The notes under the pieces are model-generated. The model saw only the letters and a program-made list of their open reading frames with translations, was not told the DNA's origin and did not search any database. A stretch of 64,000 nt of DNA. It comes from Chaenocephalus aceratus. Lineage: Eukaryota; Chordata; Actinopteri; Perciformes; Channichthyidae. A program made the translations under genes and the position numbers. Positions 1-12,120 of this stretch are shown here, piece after piece (the first letter of the stretch is position 1; the number at the start of each line of letters is the position of its first letter). The stretch lies in assembly GCA_023974075.1 (NCBI GenBank), contig CM043796.1:28148821-28212820 (forward strand), written 5' to 3'.

Positions 1-595
1 GTATTATTTGTATTATTGAAGTGAAACTGTCCTTTTCATCGGTAGCGTGTGTGGTCCAAGGAGATTGCATTTTTCTCCGATTTTAAGTAACCAAGAAGCC
101 ATGGTGTTTTATTTTCCATTGATTAGATTAAACTTTATTAAACCCACATTTGGAAATAGTTGGTGGGCATCTGGAAGTCATAAAGCTAAAAAAAGGATTG
201 CACTCAGTCTTCTTCTCTCCATTTGAATAAAAAATTGTATAATAAAACGACTTTATACACGTATATAATGCATATATTATCTTATGTTTAAAAATGTGTT
301 ATTAGTATTATAATGGTTTATATTCAAGTATTCTAACATAGTTTGTATTTTTTATATTTCTATGTATGTTTAGGTCGATTTAAAAAAATCTATTTTCATC
401 TTATTTTTTTATTTTTAAACTTGTGTAATGCCTGTAAACGTGCTGCTGGGATAAAAAGAAATACAATTTGGTGTGAATAACTACATCTAATTCTCTCTTA
501 TGAAATAAAATTAAATAGGTCTCTCTTCTATGATGAATAAGGCGCTTGTTAACAGTGTCTAATGTTTAATTAATGTTTTTATTTTGGACCAACAG
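1..595. other. ror2 intron, nothing recognised
   Basis: AT-rich sequence upstream of the 32-nt exon. No coding frame with recognisable similarity and no clear repeat were seen. It is presumed to be the intron between the Ig-domain exon and the linker exon. Confidence 0.5.
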
Positions 596-627
596 GACCA
601 GATGCCCACACCTGGCCCAGATGAAAC
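596..627 (+). CDS. ror2: ror2 short linker exon between Ig and frizzled domains
   Basis: This is a 32-nt candidate exon bounded by AACAG at the 5' side and GTAAGT at the 3' side. It reads DQMPTPGPDE plus two bases (AC). Joined to the exon at 14912 it continues in frame as [15 protein letters not shown]. That matches the length and Pro/Thr/Asp-rich character of the ROR-family linker just before the conserved GFCQPYRG motif. One alternative frame contains a stop and the other gives an unlikely linker. The preceding Ig-domain exon is not in the window, so the incoming phase (0) is inferred. Both splice sites are good, but so short an exon needs transcript evidence. Confidence 0.62.
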
Positions 628-1204
628 GTAAGTATAACATTTTGATCAGAGTGTGTGAGAGCGAGCCGTACAGCAACAGAAGGAAATCCCAACCAAATTA
701 GAACCACAGAGAAGATTTTAAGCAACAAGTATTCAGACCTTGTGAGGTGTGAAGGCTTTGTAAAACAGAGAACAGCGTATATGGTAAACAAGAACATCAA
801 GCAAGGAGCAAAAGATATAGCGGATACACATCAGGGCATCTTCCTACAAAGTTTTATGAAAAGGTACTTCAACGAGTCCCATTACATGTTTTCAAAAGTA
901 AATACATCTGCATGTTTTTTAAATCAAATTAATACACAATAAAAGAAAACCATGAAATCCCAAAATCATATAAAAGCTGCTGTGCGTTCTCGAGAAATTA
1001 TAAAAAGCTTCCCCAAATCCTATCAAAGGTAGAATATTTACCCTTAAAGCATTTTCTATGAAAGGTCCAATGTCACGGCCATTTCTACTGATCATAATTC
1101 CATTGTGAGGTCTACTAGAATACATTTAAATTGTGCATTGTTCCAAACTCACATTGGTTTCTCAAACAGCATCTCTGTATAGTATGTGTATTCACTCTCT
1201 GTCC

Positions 1205-1380
1205 TAATAATAATAATACATTTATTTGTAGGCGCCTTTCATGACACCCAAGGACACCGTAACAATTTTAAAAAAAAAAAAAACTAAATTAAAAAAAAAA
1301 AAAAAAAAGCTAATATAGCTAAACGGCTTGTTGGAGCTCCTGCCCCCCCCCCCCCCCCCCCCCCTCCCTGTGAGCCTAGT
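1205..1380. repeat. retroelement-like tail with poly(A) and poly(C) runs
   Basis: The phrase GGCGCCTTTCATGACACCC recurs widely in fish genomes as a dispersed-repeat tail (from memory). It is followed by A-rich runs at about 1268-1308 and a C homopolymer at about 1343-1364. The C run is a likely assembly trouble spot. Confidence 0.45.
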
Positions 1381-2367
1381 GGCAGTCCTGCGAGGACAGC
1401 GAGACGCAGCGAAGACCCAGCCCGAACACACACACACACACCCCGCAGCCTGGCTGGGAGTTTGTGGTGTGTGCTAGGCTGAGTTCCACGGTGTCTAGCT
1501 GTCTCGCCGACCCCACACGAGCCTCGCAACGTCCCGCCGAGTGTGTGTGTGTGAGGAAGTCCACAGATGGTCCAAGCGTAACGGCTCCGCGGACGTAACG
1601 TCCGCTATACCCAAGAAGTAAACAATGGAAAAAGGGAAATGTCCAACGAGGCGTTCTGGGGCAGCAGAGACGGGTCTTCTCTGTGTTAGAGTTTACTCGC
1701 TACAGGGTGCACTTTGAGGGTTTGTGACTCTGCAGAAAAAACGACATAACAACAAGGGGACGGGTGATAACCAGAAAAGCATGACATGGGACCTTTAAGC
1801 ATAAAGATCGTTACATTGACTTTTAACTTGTTCTTTACAGCAGGACCCTCAAACCTCTCCTGCAGCATAAACCCCTGTCTTTACTGTCCATCTCATATGT
1901 TTTACCAGAACAGACACACACTCATATTAATATGTCTGGTGCAGGGTAATGTCAGTGAAAGCTATTTCTTTAGGATTCAGTGGGGACAGATGAGTTTACC
2001 TCCATGTCTCTTCAGGCCGATGTGCAGACAGTGTATTTCCCCAAGCATCCGTACAGGAGTGAAGCTAAAGCTGTTTATGCCATCTTCAAGAATATTCTGA
2101 TTCACTGCTGTGATAAAGAACTCTTTGGGCAATTCCCTGTAGCAGACACACAGATGGAAAAGGACGCATACATAAAGAATGAGGGAAACATCCGATATGA
2201 ATATATGTGCGTAGCTGTCTACTCTGGAAGCCTTGCAATCATTCTAGTAGCTTCTTTGCTCAAAGTTAAAAACAGGTTTAATTGACTCATATTTATGTAT
2301 AACTTGGCTTATCAAGACGATGGACTAATGTACAATAACCCTGTTCAGGGTTTACTCCAAAAATAAA

Positions 2368-3105
2368 GAGAGGACTCTTTAAAGTAGAGACACTACATAC
2401 TGATATACACCTGAACATCAGCAGGAGAGGACTCTTTAAAGTAGAGACACTACATACTGATATACACCTGAACATCAGCAGGAGAGGACTATTTAAAGTA
2501 GAGACACTACATACTGATATACACCTGAACATCAGCAGGAGAGGACTCTTTAAAGTAGAGACACTACATACTGATCTACACCTGAACATCAGCAGGAGAG
2601 GACTCTTTAAAGTAGAGACACTACGTACTGATATATACCTGAACATCATCAGGAGAGGACTCTTTAAAGTAGAGACTCTACATACTGATATACACCTGAG
2701 CATCAGCAGGAGAGGACTCTTTAAAGTAGAGACACTACATACTGATATACACCTGAACATCAGCAGGAGAGGACTCTTTAAAGTAGAGACACTACATACT
2801 GATATACACCTGAACATCAGCAGGAGAGGACTCTTTAAAGTAGAGACACTACAAACTGATATACACCTGAACATCAGCAGGAGAGGACTCTTTAAAGTAG
2901 AGACACTACATACTGATATACACCTGAACATCAGCAGGAGAGGACTTTTTAAAGTAGAGACACTACATACTGATATACACCTGAACATCAGCAGGAGAGG
3001 ACTCTTCAAAGGAGAGACACTACATACTGATATACACCTGAACATCAGCAGGAGAGGACTCTTTAAAGGAGAGACACTACACACTGATATACACCTGAAC
3101 ATCAG
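2368..3105. repeat. 57-bp minisatellite, 13 units
   Basis: Thirteen head-to-tail copies of a 57-bp unit containing GAGAGGACTCTTTAAAGTAG and CTGATATACACCTGAACATC, with few substitutions and no indels that change length. Because 57 is a multiple of three, the minus strand stays open for 271 codons as a 19-residue repeat. This is a consequence of the period and not evidence for a gene. Confidence 0.95.
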
Positions 3106-3436
3106 CATATGATCCTTTAAGTCTGGAATAATAAGTGTTGTATTTGTTTTAGATTATGTCTGACTTTTAGAATGATCCTGTGGTAGGATTGAGGCTTATT
3201 CCAAAGTAACCAAGCTAACAGCCCTGAAGCCGTAGACTAGCTAAAGGTTTGTAGTGGTGAGGATGGATTTGAAGGTTGGTATTTAGGAAATGACTGTAGT
3301 TAATACATATTTGTGTGGCACTTAGAGGAGCAGATGCAGGTGTCTGTGGTGCGAGGCGTTTCCTGGGCGTGCTCTGACATGTCAGCTGACTCTCATACCT
3401 GCACTGCCGGATTAGTCATGGTGCAGATATCGTGCT

Positions 3437-3718
3437 ATGTAGTGATGGGAATTACGGCTCTTTGAAGGGAGCCGGATCTTATGGCTTCGTTCCTTTCCGA
3501 GAGCCGTTCAAAAGAGACATTTCTTTTTTTAAGTGGCGGCGGAGTACGCTTGGGGAACAAAATCAAGCTTTTTTTCACTGTTCACATAGGCGAGTAGATT
3601 TATGGCAGGCGGTGAACCAACGATAAAAAGATCGGCTCTCACCAAGTACGACTCGGTTCCCTTCGTTCGTACCAAAGAACCGTTCAAAAGAATCGGATCG
3701 CTCACGAATGAAACATCA
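3437..3718. mobile_element. hAT-like element beginning GTGATGGGAATTACGGCTC
   Basis: The end GTGATGGGAATTACGGCTCT and the interior AGCCG/CGGCT motifs match a dispersed vertebrate hAT-type short element (from memory). The other end appears to be ATGAAACATCAC at about 3707-3718, adjoining another inverted-repeat element. No clear target duplication was found. Confidence 0.45.
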
Positions 3719-4307
3719 CAAATACCTCATTCACACCAACGCAACTCCGGATCAAGCTCCGTGCTAGAGCTTTTCAGGTTCAGAACCGGTTCTTCGGTTC
3801 AGCTCCGGCTCTTTTCACACCGCCCAGAGTCCGACTGGTGCTTTGTCATCGTTTGCGTCATGACGTAACCGTTTGCGTGCCTGCTTCATAAAGCCAAACC
3901 GCACGGAAACCCCTCACAGCTGACACCGACAACAACAACAATGGCCGATTGTGCTCCAGCTTCCTCTGTACCTCTTCGGAAGACCAGATTCCCAGCAGGT
4001 AGCTGGTCTCTTCAGTGGACCACTGCTGCTTGTTAAGTTTCTCCATCGTTGTGTACAAACTGGATACAACGCCGGCTTTTTGTTGTTGTTCAGGAGTTGA
4101 TCCCGCCCCCGCCCCCGCCTCGACGTTAGCGTGACGTATACAGTGCTTTTTGCTCTGGCCGGACATTTTTTTGGTGCTTGAAACGAACCGGATTCCGGAG
4201 CTAAGAGGCGGCTCCGCTGCGGTGTGAACAGGAAAACCCGGTGCTTTCAAGCTCCAGCTCCGAACCGGCCCCGAAACACACCGTTGGTTGTGAATGAGGT
4301 ATTTGTG
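3717..4307. mobile_element. inverted-repeat element, about 590 bp
   Basis: The terminal inverted repeats are CACAAATACCTCATTCACAC at the left and the complementary GTGAATGAGGTATTTGTG at the right. The interior is GC-rich and itself full of CCGGAGCT/AGCTCCGG inverted motifs. A 220-codon minus-strand frame across it has no recognised similarity. Superfamily not determined. Confidence 0.65.
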
Positions 4308-4569
4308 TCCACGGACTGATGAAACCAAACCACGAGGGCAGGCGGCCTCGTGTCTGTCTTGTGGGTTTGACTGTGGCTCGGGACAGATTCCTGCCGCAGC
4401 AGTCAGACTCTCGCCGGTGGTTTGGACGGCTCTGAACTGGAAGGAATGCTGATTCATGTCTCCGTCAGACCAAGTGTTCCTGAAGGCCTCTTCTAGGGAG
4501 CTTATCTCATCAGCGAGCAATGTGACTCAATGAATGTGTTTTTATATGCAGCGCTGAAGTAGCGGGACA

Positions 4570-4850
4570 TATTCATCAGAATCAGAATACATGAGTCCCA
4601 CAGAGGGGAGATGTACATTGTTACAGCAGAAAAAGAGTCAAAGACAGCCTAATGTTACATTTTTTTTAAACTATTTTTCTTTTTGTATTCACTTTTTAAT
4701 ATTTACTTGCACTATATTTGTTTTTCTGTATTATTGTGTTGCACTGTTGGAGAAGCCTGTGACCTAAGATTTACATCGACATAACTACTCTGTAGCTATG
4801 TTCGTATGACAAATAAAGGACCTTGAACCTTGACCTCGAAGCATGCATAC
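4570..4850 (+). repeat. non-LTR retroelement 3' tail
   Basis: It contains the common fish tail AATCAGAATACATGAGTCC and ends with GACAAATAAAGGACCTTGAA, a polyadenylation-like end typical of short 5'-truncated retroelement copies. Confidence 0.45.
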
Positions 4851-5194
4851 AAAAATTAAAAGTTATAATGAAATAAAAAGTTACACAATTTACAAAACAC
4901 ACATCCTGTAACAGCTCATTGTGGGGAGGGTGCAATGCCTCGTTGTTATTTTATAATGTATGTGTAAAGTTGATCAGAGAAGTCAAATGGACAGTATTAG
5001 TTTTACTTTTAAGTCAGATTGGATTTGCTTCCATACATTGCAGTGTGTCACACTGTGTGTAATGCAAATAAGAAGTACCCTAAGTAGGGTTTAAGTTGCC
5101 TATGGTGTACTCGAGTGGTGTTGTTGAGTTAATTTAGGCCTTGTTACGGATTCACCAGCACTTACTATGATCTCGCTGTGAATATATCACTTTC

Positions 5195-5285
5195 CTTGTT
5201 GTTCGGAGTTTGATTCTTTGTGGTTTTTGCATGTATTGTAAGTCGCTTTGGATAAACGCCTCAGCTAAATGATATGTAATGTCAA
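5195..5285 (+). repeat. L2-like LINE 3' tail
   Basis: TGTAAGTCGCTTTGGATAAA followed by CGCCTCAGCTAAATGATATG is the conserved 3' end of fish L2-like LINEs and the SINEs that share their tail. The same end, reversed, terminates the longer LINE copy at 49823. Confidence 0.6.
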
Positions 5286-5655
5286 ATAGTTGATTCATAC
5301 TCTGCAAATGTCAGAAAACTGTGAATAGTTTAACTTTCCCGACATCTTCAAGCGCCTTGTTCTGTCCGACCAAAAGTCCAAACTCCAAATATATGTTGTT
5401 GACTTTCATATATGATACAGGAGTAAGAAATCCCCTCATTTGAGAAGCTGAAACCAGCAAATCCTCGGTACTTATTGATCAGGAAAACGGTTGTTAAAAT
5501 AAACCTTACATTCCTTCTTTTTGTGTAACAACCGACGACTAATGGTTTAACATTCGATCTCTAACTGTGTATGGTAGGAACATGAGGTACATGTCCTTTG
5601 TCACAGCAGCACTCTGAAGTCTGAGTAACTGTAAATTGAACTGGTACAGGCAGAC

Positions 5656-5736
5656 GTGTGGTGTTGTGTGTGGTGTGTGTGTGTGTGTGTGTGTGTTGTG
5701 GTGTGTGTGTGTGTGGTGTGTGTGTGTGGTGTGTGT

Positions 5737-5820
<84 letters not shown>

Positions 5821-5834
5821 TGTGTGTGTGTGTG

Positions 5835-5878
<44 letters not shown>

Positions 5879-5886
5879 TGTGTGTG

Positions 5887-5950
<64 letters not shown>
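5656..5950. repeat. imperfect (TG)n microsatellite
   Basis: About 295 bp of TG repeats broken by several GG and TT interruptions. Frames translated from it (Cys-Val or His-Thr runs) are artefacts. Confidence 0.98.
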
Positions 5951-5953
<3 letters not shown>

Positions 5954-6437
5954 TACGTACGTTTCTGTGAGCATGTAGCAGCCTCTGTCTCCGTATGAAT
6001 GTGTGAAAGCAGACTTGTTACGTAAGGCGCCTCGAGGGCTTGCAAAGACCAGGTACCATTTATATAAAGCCATCACTCCCCCACTGATTCTTTGGACTTC
6101 AGTAAAGTGAAACGTTGACACAGCACAGCTTTTAAAGAGCCACTTCCTGTACTGGGATCACACTCTCAAGTTTGGCTGCACATGAAGTCATCCTGCAAGA
6201 CGCTGCAGCGACCAAACATTAATCTGAATATCACTTCTGCTGTGGAGAATATGAACCTCTGTGCAGGTGATGAAATGTCAAATGTATGGGACTGTTGCTC
6301 ATGTAACTGAACACAGCTCGGCAGCCCCTCGTGTTGTTTTTTGCTGAAATCTGACCAGCATGGTGACATTAGTGGGTGCAGACTGACTGGATTGAAGCAG
6401 GAACAGCAACACTAATCCACCTCCTCTCTAGGCCTGA

Positions 6438-6638
<201 letters not shown>

Positions 6639-7036
6639 TTTCAACTCGACTCCCAATATGAATTGAAATGATAGTCCTTGACAGCGGTCTGTACTACTGT
6701 ATTAACGTGTCACATGTTCTGAATTGACCAATCAGAATCGAGTATTCAACTAAGACGTGTAATAGTAAGATTTAAGTGACGCCACTGAGTTAAAATCAAA
6801 AGCACCCAAAGGTTCACTCTGTGTCAGCAGCGTCCAAAGTTCAGGTGTTGCTAATAAAAGAATAGGATTATCAGAACAAACAGAGTCATTGTCAGGAAAT
6901 CTTCCCATACTTAGAAGCTCGATTCAATTACCTGTAAATCTGATTGTAGGTCATCAAACGCTATAAAGACAGCGTGTGTGTGAACAGGACAGACGAGCAG
7001 CATATCATTCTCCCATTAGCAGCTCTGAGTTTTAGA

Positions 7037-8985
7037 CAGAGATGCAAAAGTCCACACATGCTTTACTCAAGTAGAAGTACAGATACTTGTGTTTAAAAAT
7101 ACTCTGGTGAAAGTAGAAGTACTGACTAAACTTCTTTACTCAAGTCAAAGTAAAGAGGCTTTGAAGTGTACTTCAGTAAAAAGTACCCATAACTACCAGC
7201 TGTTTTAAAGAGTACCTGACCTCCCTTATATCAATAGAACATAATGTCATTGTTAGCTAATGAATGTTCCATGCTGAACAACGGCAACATGACAACGTTT
7301 CCATTGGTCCCTCTTCTTTAGAGGAGACCAGGAAGTGATGGATACACGGATCGTGTTCCAACCAATAGGCACGCAGTGACTCTAAAGAATAATGACCACG
7401 CACCAACACACATTCAGACTAAAGGAACCAGCTGTTTGGGAAATGAGAGAAGTAGAAAGTACAGGTATTTGAGTTCAACATGTAAGAAGTAGAAAGTACA
7501 GGTATTTGGGTTCAACATGTGAGAAGTAGAAAGTACAGGTATTTGTGTTCCATGTAAGAAGTAGAAAGTACAGGTATTTGAGTTCAACATGAGAGAAGTA
7601 GAAAGTACAGGTATTTGAGTTCAACATGTAAGAAGTAGAAAGTACAGGTATTTGAGTTCAACATGTGAGAAGTAGAAAGTACAGGTATTTGAGTTCAACA
7701 TGTAAGAAGTAGAAAGTACAGGTATTTGTGTTCAACATGTAAGAAGTAGAAAGTACAGGTATTTGTGTTCAACATGTAAGAAGTAGAAAGTACAGGTATT
7801 TGTGTTCAAAGTGTAAGAAGTAGAAGTACAGGTATTTGTGTCAAAGTGTAGAGAGTAGAAAGTACAGGTATTTGGGTTCAACATGTAAGAAGTAGAAAGT
7901 ACAGGTATTTGTGTTCAACATGTAAGAAGTAGAAAGTACAGGTATTTGTGTTCAACATGTAAGAGTAGAAAGTACAGGTATTTGTGTTCAACATGTAAGA
8001 AGTAGAAAGTACAGGTATTTGTGTTCAACATGTAAGAAGTAGAAAGTACAGGTATTTGTGTTCAACATGTAAGAAGTGAAAAGTACAGGTATTTGTGTTC
8101 CATGTAAGAAGTAGAAAGTACAGGTATTTGAGTTCAACATGTGAGAAGTAGAAAGTACAGGTATTTGAGTTCAACATGTAAGAAGTAGAAAGTACAGGTA
8201 TTTGTGTTCAACATGTAAGAAGTAGAAAGTACAGGTATTTGAGTTCAACATGTGAGAAGTAGAAAGTACAGGTATTTGGGTTCAACATGTAAGAAGTAGA
8301 AAGTACAGGTATTTGTGTTCAACATGTAAGAGTAGAAAGTACAGGTATTTGTGTTCAACATGTAAGAAGTAGAAAGTACAGGTATTGTGTTCAACATGTA
8401 AGAAGTAGAAAGTACAGGTATTTGTGTTCAACATGTAAGAAGTAGAAAGTACAGGTATTTGGGTTCAAAGGTAAGATGTAGAAAGTACAGGTATTTGGGT
8501 TCAACATGTAAGAAGTAGAAAGTACAGGTATTTGTGTTCAACATGTAAGAAGTAGAAAGTACAGGTATTTGTGTTCAACATGTAAGAGTAGAAAGTACAG
8601 GTATTTGTGTTCAACATGTAAGAGTAGAAAGTACAGGTATTTGAGTTCAACATGTGCGAAGTAGAAAGTACAGGTATTTTGAGTTTCAACATGTGAGAAG
8701 TAGAAAGTACAGGTATTTGAGTTCAACATGTAAGAAGTAGAAAGTACAGGTATTTGTGTTCAACATGTAAGAAGTAGAAAGTACAGGTATTTTGAGTTCA
8801 ACATGTGAGAAGTAGAAAGTACAGGTATTTGTGTTCAACATGTGAGAAGTAGAAAGTACAGGTATTTGGGTTCAACATGGAAGAAGTCAAAGTAAAAAGT
8901 TGTCAGGAAAATAAGTACTGATTACCAGAAACATGTACTTAAGTTCAGTAACGAAGTATTTGTACTCCACTAGTTCCCACCTCTG
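7037..8985 (+). mobile_element. hAT-like element carrying a 37-bp satellite, copy 1
   Basis: The element starts CAGAGATGCAAAAGT and ends TTCCCACCTCTG, imperfect inverted repeats of the CAGAGGTGG type. It is flanked by an exact 8-bp duplication GTTTTAGA (7029-7036 and 8986-8993), the hAT hallmark. About 400 bp of unique sequence lies at the left (7037-7446) and about 100 bp at the right (8888-8985). Between them is a tandem array. No transposase remnant is present, so it must have been moved by a helper. The same element in the opposite orientation lies at 60362-62022. Confidence 0.9.
7447..8887 (+). repeat. 37-bp satellite inside hAT element, about 39 units
   Basis: The unit is AGAAGTAGAAAGTACAGGTA then TTTGTGTTCAACATGTA (37 bp), with scattered one-base deletions and G/T/A variation after TTTG. 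It resembles the element's own left end (AGTAGAAGTACAGATACTTG, 7072-7091), suggesting the array grew by tandem duplication of terminal sequence. Confidence 0.95.
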
Positions 8986-9253
8986 GTTTTAGAAAGCTAA
9001 CTGTGAGCACAGCTATAGTTTTGGACCCAGTTGGTGTTCTGGATTAGGATTGAAATCCGGCCCGGGAGGCTAATCCAAGCACAAACATGACATGAGCGTG
9101 ACCTTAGCAAAGAGCCAAGTGTGAAAACAAGTTCAGATCAGCTGGTTTAACTAAGACAACTTCCTGCACAGCAGCTCCACGTGTGGCATGAGGCCAGAGG
9201 CTCTCGTGCTTTTGGGAAGGCGATAACTCAATGTGATCAGGCATTGTCTTTCA

Positions 9254-9786
9254 ATAAAACTTCATACATGCCAACCTTTCCAAATCCGAAAGAGGTAGGT
9301 TTGCGCGCAGCAAATGTGCACGCCCAAATTAGGTAATCGGAAGAAATGTAACCCAGTAGTTACATGTATAAACCATGTGTTTAACATATATTGCATAATT
9401 TTATGCATTTTTCAGAAAAAGTGGTAGTTTGGTAAACAGTGATATCAAGGACATGTTTGGTCTGTAAAACCCTGCAGGACTCAAATGCCTCGTCTCTGTT
9501 CCCACTCATCCAAACTCATTTGGGAGTGATTACCCATCAGCCCCGGGGGTAACGCTGCCTTTCCTCGTTACCCCCGGTCTGCACGTTGTTTCTCTTTCAG
9601 AAACACAGATGACTGTTTGTATGATGGGATCACAGACACGCTGCAAACGGCCAAAAGTCGAGTCCAGTGTCTATGGAGTGTCATTTTTATTTGTTATAGT
9701 TTGGGAAGATTGAAAATCGGTAGGGAAAGTCAGCTAAGTCGGTAGGCGGTAGAAACACGTCGAAAGTGGTAGGGTTGGCCGGTATG
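9254..9786. mobile_element. probable inverted-repeat element (CATGCCAACC ends)
   Basis: The left end CATACATGCCAACCTTTCC and right end GTAGGGTTGGCCGGTATG are imperfect inverted repeats. ATACATGCCAACC ends are familiar from dispersed fish elements. No exact target duplication was found. Confidence 0.45.
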
Positions 9787-10847
9787 AAACTTATAATCCA
9801 TAATGCACAATCACCTTCTTCTAAGTTGAAGCTAACAAACGTGTACTCACTCAAAGTCCTCAGGAAATTGAACGTTCCTCTCTGTAATGCCCTCGAAGCT
9901 GGGATGTTTTTGGGGGTTTTCTCATATTGTAGTCATTTAATACAGCTCTACTTGTAATGACTTTTTAGTTGCTTATTATCCAAGAAGTATTTCATAGCCC
10001 TGGGTGTTTATTATCATTATTTATCCTGACAATTAACTCTGGATGGTCTCCATCTACAGTGCCTATAATCAACGTATACACAAATATTCAAGTTATTTCT
10101 CTTGTTTTGGCATTTTAAAGTTTAATGTAGTTAACTGCTTAAGGCCAGTCCGGATCTTTTTTCATGATGTTTTACTACCACAACCAATGCTAGCGTTACC
10201 TTCGTGTCTGACAGCTTTTATAATAATATCAAACAACAACTTATGGCAGTAATTCACAAGTGCTCTTTCGTTTTTAAATAGATGATCGTGTTGTGGCTGC
10301 ACACTAAAGCGTTATTGTAAGAGGACACTGGAAGAGTTTATGATGAGACTCAGATTCTGCAAATTGGCCAGAGAGCGACAGGAAGTCATTTTCTACCTGC
10401 CCCCATCAGACCTTACAATTCATCCACTGTGTGTTTCAGAAAGAGCCAACATTGATCCATTTGTGGACCAACTGTTAGTCTACCTGAGACAATTAGTGGA
10501 TTCATATCCTCAGCTGACAAGTATCAGTTATTCAGGTTCAGTCGCTACACTTGTATTTCTCTTGTTTCCATCACATCGTTTTGTAAAGATATCTATAATA
10601 TGTCATGGTCTTTTTTCTGTATTACAGTATTAACCATTGGGGTCAGGAGAAACTCTGTATTTTCATATTGCCTTGAAATGTCCCACGGTACTTGTTTCTG
10701 TGACCTTCTCATCGTTCCTCTTGTGTATCCCAATATTTCCACACACACTCACGAGGTTCTGATTCAAATTGACACTTCACTGAGAACTGTCGCTTGTATT
10801 ACTCAAGACTACCAAGCTAGCTCAAGCTAACAAGCTGGGCTAACTAA

Positions 10848-11428
10848 TGGCGCATTTCCACTACAGCGCGGTTTAAGCGTGCCCGGCCCGTTTTTGGTTG
10901 CGTTTCCACTAAGGTTAGTTCCGGCTAGCGGGTACTTTTTCACAGTTTTTCTGGCTCGACAAAATCGAGGTTCTTTCTGGGCCAACAACCGGGCTGAGTA
11001 TGCTAAACTAGTGAGAGAATCGCTGGCAAGGGGGCTACAACTACAACAAAATGAACACATTGTTAGCCGAAGCTAACGTTGTATATGCTCCGACCATCCA
11101 CACTCACAACAACGGCCTACAGACAAAAATAAACCAGCGACTGTATTCGCCATGACACAGGCAGTCTGTGGTTTCACTTTTGTCTAGTTTCTGAACAGAT
11201 ATGAGGAGCTGTGAGCTGTGAGCTCTGAGGGCTAACAGCTAACGGCTGATGTTGGTTTTCTGTGTTTCGCATTGAAGATGACGTCACGGCTCCGCCTACA
11301 CTGCGTTACTATAGTTACTGCCCCAGTTCCTAAACTGTTGTGGAAACGCAGCATAAAGTGAGTCTGGCCTACCAAGGCCTAACTATACCGTACTAAGCCG
11401 AGCGAGGCCCTGCAGTGGAAATGCGCCA
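10848..11428. mobile_element. PIF/Harbinger-like MITE, TAA target duplication
   Basis: The inverted ends TGGCGCATTTCCACT and AGTGGAAATGCGCCA are flanked by TAA on each side (10845-10847 and 11429-11431), matching the 3-bp TWA duplication of PIF/Harbinger elements. No transposase was seen. A related copy in the opposite orientation lies in an auh intron (39768-40440). Confidence 0.75.
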
Positions 11429-11821
11429 TAAGTTGCTAGCTGGCTAACCTACTTCTTTGTGTCGCTCAAAGTGGCCATGCTCTTATTCATGCAAAACCTA
11501 AAGGCTCAATATAATTTATATGGGTCATTTATAAAGAAATAAACCCATTTACAGTTGTCACGGAGAGGGAAACTAGCTATAGGTAGAATACTGTGTTTGC
11601 ACCAGGCTTTAAACATGTTATTTCTGCTGGAAAAGTTATTATTTGAGCCACCCCTAAACTAAGGTGACCAGATTTTCTAAATTAAAACCGGGGACATTTT
11701 GAGTTTTGCGGTCAAAATCTCATTAACATATCCAATTTTCTTCACTGTTAAAGAAAAAAGGGGGACAATTCTGGTTTAATGTAATTCGAACATTTGAACT
11801 GTTGGATACAAACAGAAGGAC

Positions 11822-12120
11822 GATAGCTCATATATGAGACTTCAAAGGTCTTTTATTTTGAAACTGTACATCAGATTGTCCAGATTCTGTCTGAGTGATT
11901 AGATGGGGTGTCCTGCTATCACCCTGAAGTGAAATAAGTCTTTGATACTGGATAGTTTTTGTTTTATTCTTATCTAAAAATAGAGGGATGATAGCTCATA
12001 TATGAGACTACAAAGGTCTTTTATTTTGAAAATCTACATCAGATTGTCCTGATTCTCTCGGAGTGATTAGATGTGGTGTCCTGCTATCACCCTGGAGTGA
12101 AATAAGTATTTGATTGACTT
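11822..12120. repeat. 168-bp tandem duplication
   Basis: GATAGCTCATATATGAGACT occurs at 11822 and a near-identical copy at 11990, each followed by similar sequence including GTGTCCTGCTATCACCCTG. A third, more diverged partial copy starts near 12180. Confidence 0.8.

Noticed and set aside
1850..1890. GPCR-like motif SINPCLYC
   Set aside because: An isolated NPxxY-like hit without adjacent transmembrane segments; chance.
2293..3108. 271-codon minus-strand repeat protein
   Set aside because: Product of a 57-bp (19-codon) minisatellite; no start context, no homology, no flanking exon signals.
3858..4520. 220-codon minus-strand frame
   Set aside because: Lies across a GC-rich inverted-repeat element; no protein similarity recognised.
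7447..8887. Regular 37-bp repeats as a CRISPR array
   Set aside because: Units are contiguous with no unique spacers, the host is a vertebrate, and the array sits within a transposon with an 8-bp target duplication.
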